A stretch of DNA of 64,000 bases from JANOAR01 sp031411235 (lineage in GTDB: Bacteria > Verrucomicrobiota > Verrucomicrobiia > Verrucomicrobiales > Verrucomicrobiaceae): assembly GCA_031411235.1 (NCBI GenBank), contig JANOAR010000270.1:1-64000 (forward strand), in the 5' to 3' direction. Each line of letters begins with the position of its first letter. Position 1 is the stretch's first letter. A program made the position numbers and the translations under genes. The notes beneath the pieces were generated by a model. That model saw only the letters and a list, made by a program, of their open reading frames with translations, was not told where the DNA came from and ran no database searches. This document shows positions 26,901 through 33,839 of this stretch, piece by piece.

Positions 26901-28314
26901 ACTCCAGGTTATTGCTGGCAGTGCCGCTGTAGAGATTCCAATTGATGGCGTTGCTACCGAACGAGCCGTCGGTTGGGGTCTTCAAGATGAACTGCTTGTT
27001 CACCGGGCCGCAGACGAAGATGTTCTGCTTCACCGTGGTGCCGGTGACATAGTGCTGGATGGACAGGCTGCCGCCGCCGTAGTCCTCGGTGTCGTTTTGA
27101 AAAAAGGTATTGTTGCTGACGGAGCAGTTCTGCGTGCCGCCGTTTGAGCCTCCAGCACCGCCCAGAAACAGCCCGCCGACGTGATTGCGCCGGATGAGAT
27201 TGTCGCGCACGAGACAATTGTCGGTGACTTTGCCAAAGGCTTCGCTGGAGAAGGACATGCCGATATTGCAGTCATGCACGTGATTGCGTTCGACGGTGAT
27301 GCTCGCTCCGCCATCGACGTAGATGCCTGGTGCCGCGCGCGTGGCATTGCGATCATCCTGGGTGGCGAAGGTGCCGGTGAAGTTGCCGCCATAGCCAGGG
27401 TTGAACTGACTGTCGATGTTATACACTTGGTTGCCACGAACGACGCCGTTGCGCGCGAAGTCCACCGTGTCACTGACGCCGGATTGCTCGAAGCCAATGA
27501 AGTCTATGCCGATGTTGTTGCAGTCGTGGACGGTGTTGTTGATGACCTGGAAGTTGGTCACATTGCCATTGATCGTGAAGGACTCGCTCTGCCCGGTGCG
27601 CAGGTCATAGACCTCATTGCCATCAAAGACGAGTTGATCGATAGCGGCGGCTCCGCTGTTGCCATACACTGCAATGCCGAAGCCGTTGGCCTGGGCGTTG
27701 CCAAGCACTGTGTTGCTCTGATAGATGTGATGCACCTTGTTACGCACCAACCGCACGCCAGTGCCGCTGCCGGTGATGTAGATGCCTGCCGGTATCTTCG
27801 CCTCGTTGGCAGTCTCGTAGTTGCGAAACTCCAGGCCCTCGATGGTGAGGTAGCTGCAATTCGTGATGGTGAGCAGACTTGTTACTCCATTGGGCGGGGT
27901 CACTCCTGTTTGATCCAAGGCAGGATACGCAGGGGAACCATCGCCTTTCACATCACTCGGATAGTTGCGCAATGTGATCGGGGCGATTGCGGTGCCGTTT
28001 TTGCTGACAAAGGCGATCCGCTCGGAATACACCATCTGCACACCGCCACTGGTGAGTGCGCGCACAAAGACCGTATCTCCTGCGGCGGCGGCATTGATGC
28101 CGAATTGCACCGTCAGAAACGGCTGCGCCAAGGTGCCTGGATTGCTGTCGCTGCCCGCCGTGCTAACATAGTAATTAGCACTCCACGCTGGAACGGCCAA
28201 GACAACGCTGATGAGAGCGACAAGCAGTCGGGAGGGTTTGGTTGGCGTGAGGGCACTCCCGACGCTGGCGATACCCCCCAGAGCAGAAGCAGCAAGATGA
28301 GAGTCATTGCGCAT
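23926..28314 (-). CDS. Giant secreted beta-helix / Ig-like protein with shared C-terminal module
   Basis: 1,462 residues from the ATG at 28314, which has GGAAG 6 nt upstream; the start at 28380 would push the signal sequence too far in. Order: extended signal peptide (core LLVALISVVLAVPAWS), beta-helix (about 45-560) starting YYVSTAGSDSNPGT, choice-of-anchor-D-like domain (about 570-690), three Ig-like domains marked by YQW and GDYRVV/GDYSVV motifs, a putative-Ig (He_PIG) domain with LPAGLKLNTATGAITGKP, and a C-terminal module of about 409 residues (nt 23929-25155). That module is shared with the 29269 and 45351 proteins. The head is paralogous to the 18411 protein. A cell-surface or matrix role is inferred; no known anchor is visible. 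Confidence 0.75.
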   Translation of the reverse strand: MRNDSHLAASALGGIASVGSALTPTKPSRLLVALISVVLAVPAWSANYYVSTAGSDSNPGTLAQPFLTVQFGINAAAAGDTVFVRALTSGGVQMVYSERIAFVSKNGTAIAPITLRNYPSDVKGDGSPAYPALDQTGVTPPNGVTSLLTITNCSYLTIEGLEFRNYETANEAKIPAGIYITGSGTGVRLVRNKVHHIYQSNTVLGNAQANGFGIAVYGNSGAAAIDQLVFDGNEVYDLRTGQSESFTINGNVTNFQVINNTVHDCNNIGIDFIGFEQSGVSDTVDFARNGVVRGNQVYNIDSQFNPGYGGNFTGTFATQDDRNATRAAPGIYVDGGASITVERNHVHDCNIGMSFSSEAFGKVTDNCLVRDNLIRRNHVGGLFLGGAGGSNGGTQNCSVSNNTFFQNDTEDYGGGSLSIQHYVTGTTVKQNIFVCGPVNKQFILKTPTDGSFGSNAINWNLYSGTASNNLEFIWNGSSKGSFSAWQTASSQDANSLFVASSSALFAVASPVNATDFALITGSPAINAGDPAFTTGSGERDYFSQTRLAGGRVDIGMAEWLSGPEIHVEQPAGTALVSGISTVNFGTVVVPNNLVKTFTITNAGSADLTGLALTKDGTNAAEYVLGALGSSTLTAGSSTNFTVTFAPTTDGTRTANLRIASNDADEAVFKIMLSGVGVIPVTITTQPVSKTVNPNTAVTFTVAATGSSPITYQWQKLNTTTMLFENITSVTSTSYAIASVVETNQGDYRVVATNAAGSVPSNTVTLSVNDPVAIVAPLIASQTVALNSTVTFTVTATGTEPKRYQWRRNGINLVNSAIIAGATSATLTITGVQLSHAGDYSVVVSNMVNLQTSTTASLTVVDATLKTLALPVGGKAVITASYAGKVTGFVWKKGSVLVSSLGARYTFVNNVLTIATLQLTPTTDAADYHCEITGPGATVTTTTTLVLYNQKPEITLPSTVPHTIIMPDGMVSDTYPGFQIPFNSDPLKTPALFAATGLPAGLKLNTATGAITGKPAVALTADKEYAIVLTASNAKGSSSANASLLVKAMPYGTAGTFTGPIAREPTLNKNLGGRFNLVAATTGSYTASVRLGSTAYSAKGVLETDVTGANLPHGSFVIKRLAPASPLTVSFDIDSANHALINGDITDITDLTLHATFNGWRNKWGSVMPLAEFYDLKTYLGYYTFALDPPVPVTTPPLTAAEVQPQGMGYGSFTVASTGLLTVAGKLPDGTAYTCATFCGQHGEVLVYQLLYSNLGSVVGTLDITQGTDGSYVPLYGDNTLGGTVSCLRPATATHVYKTGFGPLDLTAGGGRYVPPVAPALLFGVDDNGTNNNAHVVFTDGGISGTSKDATGSQNNPNVNVRIKAGGLVFVPPNTTSTTLAITQSTGYFTGHATLVDTNPAKPGYNITRTPYYYGMIIRDTANGNVMRGYGFFLLPRRPDLVTQTVLTTDQLSGQVVLEKSPP
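24054..24150 (-). repeat. 97-bp exact repeat, copy 1
   Basis: This stretch in the 3' end of the first giant gene is identical, base for base, to 29394-29490 in the second giant gene, at a constant offset of 5,340 bp. Flanking sequence from about 23937 to 24180 is also very similar. It points to recent duplication or gene conversion of the C-terminal module. Confidence 0.9.
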
Positions 28315-28433
28315 ATGTTGCTTCCGACTATCAAGACGGCTTTGTGTTCGTTTGTGAACCTGCTCGACTATGAACAACATCCGTGAGCTGACCCGCAGCG
28401 CCTGTCAGTTATAGTTCATCCTTCATCACCAAC

Positions 28434-28466
28434 AAAAAGGCTGCCGCTCATAGGATGAACGGCAGG
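28434..28466 (-). terminator. Rho-independent terminator (minus strand)
   Basis: Read on the minus strand, an 11-bp stem with one mismatch (28455-28465 with 28441-28451) and a 3-nt loop is followed by five T residues (complement of 28434-28438). It lies about 43 nt past the stop of the 28509-29150 gene and ends its transcript. Confidence 0.75.
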
Positions 28467-28508
28467 CGTGAGTTGCACCCCCAAATCGCGGGATGGGGTT
28501 GAACCAAA

Positions 28509-29150
28509 TTACGGCGAGGCATTACCATCCACGTAGCCGTTGGCGAGCAGGCTTGCCTTCACGCGCTGGACGGCGGCGGCAAGTGTGTCACCAGCGTCAT
28601 TGCTGGCACGGCTGGCAGCTTCCTGAAGGTTAAGCACGGCCTTGACTTCCACCAGGGCGGGGGAAATCGCGGGCGTATAGGCGGGCGTGGTCTCGGTGGC
28701 AGAACTGCTAGCCGTGGATACCACAGAAGCAGAGCCATGGAGATTGCGTGGCAAAGAGGTTTTCTCAGTGCCCTTGATCACCACTTGCCCATTGATGCCT
28801 TTTTGCAGGAAGGAGGTCAGGGTCACGACTCCCGTTGTGCTGTCGGTTGTTGTAACTGCCTGCGCCAAAACCATCGAAGGTTTGGGATTGCCATGCGTAG
28901 TCTGAACCTCGGTTTTTACCACCACCGCTGGTGGGGCGACAAAGAAGGATTTCTTGCCTGCTTTTGCCTCAAGCTTGATCGTCACAAGCTGAGCACTGGC
29001 CAAGTCAATGACCTCCACGAACTTCTCAGTTCGGGTGCCCGTTTGTTCAATGGACGTGGTGGTGATGACCTGCATTCCATTGTAAACCGCCACGTCTGCG
29101 AAGCAGAGAACGGCGGGGAGAAGGGTAAGTAAGCCAATAAGAGGTTTCAT
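28509..29150 (-). CDS. Exported protein, paralogue of the 3932-4624 product
   Basis: 213 residues with a signal peptide (MKPLIGLLTLLPAVLCFADV). A beta-rich core (about 20-130) contains EVIDLASAQLVTIKLEAKAGKKSFFVAPP, which parallels YANFGELFVALKSETRKAVISA in the 3932 protein. A Ser/Thr/Pro-rich linker leads to a C-terminal helix ending RVKASLLANGYVDGNASP. No known family is recognised. It sits between the two giant surface-protein genes on the same strand, 118 nt after the end of the upstream one, and has its own terminator, so it could be an accessory of those proteins. That link is inference. Confidence 0.6.
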   Translation of the reverse strand: MKPLIGLLTLLPAVLCFADVAVYNGMQVITTTSIEQTGTRTEKFVEVIDLASAQLVTIKLEAKAGKKSFFVAPPAVVVKTEVQTTHGNPKPSMVLAQAVTTTDSTTGVVTLTSFLQKGINGQVVIKGTEKTSLPRNLHGSASVVSTASSSATETTPAYTPAISPALVEVKAVLNLQEAASRASNDAGDTLAAAVQRVKASLLANGYVDGNASP

Positions 29151-29268
29151 GGTTTTAGTGGGTTGGGGTTTTCAGAATCAATCTTGGTGAAGCGGATACT
29201 CAGGCTGCAGACTGGAAAGCCACCGTGTCGTTCATTCATTACAGCGTTTAAAGAACAGAGTGCTCACC

Positions 29269-32200
29269 TCACGGCGACTTCTCCAGCACCACTTGGCCGG
29301 AGAGCTGATCCGTCGTCAGCACTGTTTGCGTGACGAGATCGGGGCGACGGGGCAGCAGGAAAAAGCCGTAGCCGCGCATCACGTTGCCATTGACAGTATC
29401 GCGGATGATCATGCCGTAGTAGTAGGGCGTGCGAGTGATGTTGTAGCCGGGCTTGGCAGGATTGGTGTCCACCAGCGTGGCGTGGCCAGTGAAGTAGCCA
29501 GTGCTCTGCGTGATCGCCAGAGTGGTGCTGCGCGGGTTCGGATCAGGCATGGCGGCGGCATTGTGTGCGGGCACGAATACGAGGCCACCAGCCTTGATGC
29601 GTACATCGACGTTGGGGCTGAATTGCGTGCCAGTGGCATCGGTTGAGGTGCCTGAAATACCACCATCGGTGAAGACGAGATGAGCGTTGTTGGTCGTGCC
29701 ATTATCGGTGACGCCAAGCAGCAACGCGGGCGCTGTTGGGACGACATAGCGGCCGCCGCCAGCGGTGAGATTGGTGGGGCCAAAGCCCAGCTTATAGACA
29801 TGCGTGGCCGTCGCGGGACGCTTCCAGCTCACCGTGCCGATGAGTGTGTTATCGCCATACGGTGGCGTGGCGACGGCGCTGCCCTGGGTGATGTCAAGGC
29901 TGCCAACGATAGACCCGAGATTGGTGTAGAGAGCTTTGTAGATGAGCACTTCGCCATGCGGCCCGCAGAAGGTGGCACACGACCACGCGGTATTGTCGGG
30001 CAGTTTGCCTGCGGCGGTGAGCAAGCCAGTGCTGGCAACATTGAATGCCCCGTAGCCCATGCCCTGTGGCAGCACTTCAGCGGGGGTGACGGGTGGCGTG
30101 ACCACGGGCACTTCAGGGTCGAGCCCAAAAGTATAACGACCCAGGTAAGTCTTCAAATCATCCAGGTCGGCTTGCGGCATCACGGTGCCCCAGCGCTTGC
30201 GCCAGGCGCTGAAACTGGCGTGGTTGGTGCCATCGTTCACATCGCAGGCGGTCAGCGCGTGATTAGCCAGATCCATGGTGAAGGTGATGTGTAAATTTTG
30301 CAGCGGCAGCAAGCGTTTGATCAACACAACACCTGCGGGCGCATTCGTGGCCGTGACATCTGATAGGAGCGCACCGCCGAAACTGTAAGCCAACGCGCCG
30401 AGCGTGACCTTGCCAGTGAATGATCCGGTGCTGGTGGTGATGAGGTCAAACCGACCGCCGAGGTTCTTGTTCAATACCGTGTCGCTGCGCACGATGGGGC
30501 CAGTGAAGGTGCCGACGCTCGGAAGTGGCAAAGCTTTGAGCAGCAGGTTGGCTGTCTTCACCGATTTGTTCTTCAAGTTCGCGGCGGTGAGGGTGATGAC
30601 ATAGCTTTTATCCACTGCGAGCGCGACGGTTGGCCTGCCTGTGATGAGCCCGGTGAGCCCATTGCATTTTAACCCCGTGGGTAACACGCTGGCGGTGAAG
30701 CTGGTGGGCGTCTTCAGCGGATCGGGGTCAAAGGGGATTTGATAGCTGTAGGTGGGATCGCCCACCATTGCGTCGGGCATGGCCAGCGGTGCCACGCCTG
30801 TGATTTCGGGCGGTGCGCTGTAAACGATGAGCGTGGTGGAGGTGGCCACGGCGGAACCATCTGGCCCAGTGATTTCGCAGGTGTATTCAGCGGCATCGCT
30901 GCTGGGTGTGACTTGCAGCGGCGTGATGGTGAGCACGTTTTTAACGAAGGTGTAGCGGAAGTCGCCAAGAGATGAAACCAGCACACCTCCCTTCTTCCAC
31001 ACCCAGGCCGTCGCCTTGCCAGTGTAGCTGGCGGTGATGATGGCCTTGCCTCCAGTGGGCAGCTTCAGGAACTTGGGTGTGGCGTCGATGACGGCAAGCG
31101 AGGCGATGGTGCTGGTCTTGATGTTGACCGGGTTCGACACCACTACCGAGTAATCGCCTGCGTGAACAAGTTGCGCGCCTGTGATCGTAAGCGTGGCGCT
31201 GGTGGCTCCGGTGATAAAGCTGTTGTTGACGAGGTTTGTGCCGTTCTTGCGCCACTGGTACTTCTTTGGCTCACTGCCCGTGGTGGTGAGAGTGAAGCTG
31301 ACGGTATCGCCCAGCGCAATAGTCTTCGAGGCGATCAACGGGGCAACGATGTCCACCGGATCATTGATGCTGAGCGTGGCGGTGCTGCTGGGCACGCTGC
31401 CAGCGAGATTGGTCACGACCACGCGGTAGTCGCCCTCGTTGGCTTCTACGGCATGGGCGATGGTGTAGGTGGCGCTGGTCTCGCCGAGGATGTCTTCAAA
31501 CGCCATGTTCGTGGTATTGAATTTCTGCCACTGGTAGCTGAGTGGCGCAGTGCCCGTGGCGGCGACGCTAAATTTCACGGTGCTGTCCGCATTAACAGCC
31601 TTTGAAAGGGGCTGCGTGGTGATGTTCACTGGGATCAACCCCATGCCTGTGAGCAGGATGTTGAAGGGGGCTTCATCCAGGTCATCGCTGGCGATGTGCA
31701 GGGTCGCACTGCGTACGCCGTCAGCGCTGGGGGTGAACATGACATCAAAGGTGGTCGTCACACCGATGGCGAGCGTGGTGGTCGATAGAGCCGTGACGCT
31801 GAAATCGGCTTGGTGGGTGCCGTCCTTGGTAATGGCCAGCCCGGTGAGGCCTACATTGCCACTGCTGGTGATAGTGAAGGTTAGTGTGCTGCTGCTGCCG
31901 GGCAAGATGACGTTGCCGAAGCTGAAGACACGGTTGTGATAGATATTGGTGCCCGCAGGCTGCTCGACCCCGATCTCTGGCCGAGTGGTCGGTGCGTTGG
32001 TAAAGATCATGCCCGACTGCGTGGAGAGGAAGACGGTGTTCGGCCCCGTGGCCCTGGCCCCGAGCGCACCATTGGTGAAGCCAGTGCTGCCATCTGCCGC
32101 CCATGCGGTGCCGGTGCCTTTGAGAATCGTAGTCCCACCCATGGCCCAGAGCGTGGTGCTGTTCACCACCGCGAGCGAGGTCAGTGCAGTCGTGGTGGTA

Positions 32201-33636
32201 CTGGGCTGCGCGGCCCAGGTGCTGCCGCCGGATTTCAGGATGGTACCATTCCCGCCGACAGCCCACACGGCGGTGGGGCTCGCGCCCTGCACCTCGTTCA
32301 AGTTTTGCGTAGTGTTGCTGGTCTGCGCTGCCCAAGTGCTGCCGTTCCATTTCCGAATCGTGCCAGCGCTGCCCACCGCCCAAGCTGCGGTTGTTGAGGC
32401 CGCCCACACCGCATTGAGCCCCTGGGTGGTGCCGGAGGTTTTTGCACTCCAACTGGTGCCATCGAAGTGCAGGATGGTGCCGCCTGCGCCCACGGCCCAC
32501 ATGTTGTTCGGGTCTGCGCCCCACACATCGTTGAGCGTCACCGCAACGCCGGTGCTGGGGGTCAAGGTGAAGGCCGAGCCGTTCCATCGCATCATCACTC
32601 CATTGGGGCCAGAGAACCACACGTTGTCATCATCGGAGGCCCAGACGCCAGTGAAGTCGCCATTCGGCACGGGCGATGCCTGCGCAGTCCAGGTGGTGCC
32701 GTCGAAGTGATCGAAGGTCTTGCCGCCGCCCACAGCCATCACGTTGGTGGTGCTGAAGGCAAACACGGCGTTGAGCGCCTGCACGGTGTTGGAGGTCTGC
32801 GCCGCAAAGCTCCCGGTGCCGTTGTAGAATCGTGCCACACCGCTGTCACCCACGATCCATACGTTGCTGGCATCCGTGCCGCTGATGCCTCGTAGGATGG
32901 TGCTCACACCGCTCGATGGGCCAGCCGCCCACGACGTGCCAGTGCTGGAGAACCGCACCGTGCCAGCGTCACCGACGGCGAGGATGTTCGTCGCACTCGT
33001 GCCCCACACGGCGAACAAGTCTTCCGACGTGCCAGAGGTCTGGCTCGCCCAGGTCGTGCCGTTGCCTTTAAAGATGCGACCACCAGTGCCCACGGCCCAT
33101 ACGTTGGTCGCATCCGCCGCCCACACGCCTTGCAGCGTCGGTTTCGGTCCACCGCCACTGGGCGCGGCCTGCACCGCCCAGTTGGTGCCGTCGAACTTCA
33201 CCAACGTCGCCGTCTTGCCCACCGCCCAGATCGCCGTGCCGCTGGCACCGTGGATCGCGTTGAGGTCAAGTGTCGTGTTCGATGTCTGCGCCGCCCATGC
33301 GGTGCCATTCCATTGTAAAATCGTGCCGCCGTTGCCCACCGCCCACACATGAGTCGCATCGGTGCCCCAGACTGCATTCAGGTTCACGGACACACCGGAT
33401 GTCTGCGCGGCCCAGTTGGTGCCGCCGTCCGTGGTCTGGGTGATCATCCCCACATCCCCCACAGCCCAGCCCACGGTGGCGGAGGCCATCCACACGCCGT
33501 TGTTGGCCCGCGTGTCGGAAAGCGGTCGCCAAGTGGAAACCGCCTGCACGCCGGAACTGGCTCCAAGTGACAGGATGGAGACAAGAACCAGTGCGCCGAT
33601 GCGACGCCTGCGGATGGAGTAAAACGATTTGTACAT
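29269..33636 (-). CDS. Giant secreted WAVG-repeat propeller / Ig-like protein with shared C-terminal module
   Basis: 1,455 residues. A signal peptide (core GALVLVSILSLGASSGVQA) is followed by 13 tandem repeats of about 43 residues (about 35-575) with the core WAVGxxGTI and WAAQTS, as in BNR/photosystem-stability-type propellers. Then come a choice-of-anchor-D-like domain starting PEIGVEQPAG, three Ig-like domains, a He_PIG domain (LPTGLKCNGLTGLITGRP) and the shared C-terminal module (nt about 29272-30520). From the anchor domain onward it closely matches the 23926-28314 protein, with a 97-bp identical DNA segment. It is probably surface exposed. Function unknown; the tandem-repeat DNA is a likely site of copy-number change. 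Confidence 0.75.
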   Translation of the reverse strand: MYKSFYSIRRRRIGALVLVSILSLGASSGVQAVSTWRPLSDTRANNGVWMASATVGWAVGDVGMITQTTDGGTNWAAQTSGVSVNLNAVWGTDATHVWAVGNGGTILQWNGTAWAAQTSNTTLDLNAIHGASGTAIWAVGKTATLVKFDGTNWAVQAAPSGGGPKPTLQGVWAADATNVWAVGTGGRIFKGNGTTWASQTSGTSEDLFAVWGTSATNILAVGDAGTVRFSSTGTSWAAGPSSGVSTILRGISGTDASNVWIVGDSGVARFYNGTGSFAAQTSNTVQALNAVFAFSTTNVMAVGGGKTFDHFDGTTWTAQASPVPNGDFTGVWASDDDNVWFSGPNGVMMRWNGSAFTLTPSTGVAVTLNDVWGADPNNMWAVGAGGTILHFDGTSWSAKTSGTTQGLNAVWAASTTAAWAVGSAGTIRKWNGSTWAAQTSNTTQNLNEVQGASPTAVWAVGGNGTILKSGGSTWAAQPSTTTTALTSLAVVNSTTLWAMGGTTILKGTGTAWAADGSTGFTNGALGARATGPNTVFLSTQSGMIFTNAPTTRPEIGVEQPAGTNIYHNRVFSFGNVILPGSSSTLTFTITSSGNVGLTGLAITKDGTHQADFSVTALSTTTLAIGVTTTFDVMFTPSADGVRSATLHIASDDLDEAPFNILLTGMGLIPVNITTQPLSKAVNADSTVKFSVAATGTAPLSYQWQKFNTTNMAFEDILGETSATYTIAHAVEANEGDYRVVVTNLAGSVPSSTATLSINDPVDIVAPLIASKTIALGDTVSFTLTTTGSEPKKYQWRKNGTNLVNNSFITGATSATLTITGAQLVHAGDYSVVVSNPVNIKTSTIASLAVIDATPKFLKLPTGGKAIITASYTGKATAWVWKKGGVLVSSLGDFRYTFVKNVLTITPLQVTPSSDAAEYTCEITGPDGSAVATSTTLIVYSAPPEITGVAPLAMPDAMVGDPTYSYQIPFDPDPLKTPTSFTASVLPTGLKCNGLTGLITGRPTVALAVDKSYVITLTAANLKNKSVKTANLLLKALPLPSVGTFTGPIVRSDTVLNKNLGGRFDLITTSTGSFTGKVTLGALAYSFGGALLSDVTATNAPAGVVLIKRLLPLQNLHITFTMDLANHALTACDVNDGTNHASFSAWRKRWGTVMPQADLDDLKTYLGRYTFGLDPEVPVVTPPVTPAEVLPQGMGYGAFNVASTGLLTAAGKLPDNTAWSCATFCGPHGEVLIYKALYTNLGSIVGSLDITQGSAVATPPYGDNTLIGTVSWKRPATATHVYKLGFGPTNLTAGGGRYVVPTAPALLLGVTDNGTTNNAHLVFTDGGISGTSTDATGTQFSPNVDVRIKAGGLVFVPAHNAAAMPDPNPRSTTLAITQSTGYFTGHATLVDTNPAKPGYNITRTPYYYGMIIRDTVNGNVMRGYGFFLLPRRPDLVTQTVLTTDQLSGQVVLEKSP
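29394..29490 (-). repeat. 97-bp exact repeat, copy 2
   Basis: Identical to 24054-24150 in the neighbouring giant gene; see that entry. The two copies are in direct orientation, so homologous recombination between them would delete the small exported gene and fuse the two giant genes. Confidence 0.9.
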
Positions 33637-33661
33637 AGTGTGCGTGAGAGTGTTTACAAAA

Positions 33662-33681
33662 GGTAGCGTTCAAACGCTACC
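33662..33681. promoter_or_regulatory. Hairpin in the leader of the 29269-33636 gene
   Basis: Perfect 8-bp arms (33662-33669 and 33674-33681) enclose a 4-nt loop, about 25 nt upstream of the minus-strand start at 33636. On that strand the hairpin is followed by CTTTTG. It could be a weak attenuator or a 5' mRNA stability element. No gene on that strand lies directly upstream, so it is not an ordinary gene-end terminator. Confidence 0.4.
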
Positions 33682-33839
33682 CAATGACTGACGATGCAAT
33701 CGACGCCGGCACCTTCATGGCGATGTCCTTGTCGGGCTGCGCTGTGCAGAGCCCAAACACCGCTCTGTGATTTCTTGGCGGAGAAAATGTCACGGGAGAT
33801 CTTGCGCAAAGACGCCTGTTTGTGTCACAATGATGAATT

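Noticed and set aside
27181..28386. 401-codon plus-strand frame
   Set aside because: Antisense to the beta-helix head of the first giant gene; Val/Ile/Asp-rich with no recognisable fold. Shadow frame.
23926..33636. Possible autotransporter, sortase, PEP-CTERM or T9SS anchoring of the two giant minus-strand proteins
   Set aside because: No terminal transmembrane helix with basic tail, LPxTG, PEP motif, or terminal aromatic barrel strand set is visible; ends are QVVLEKSP-like.
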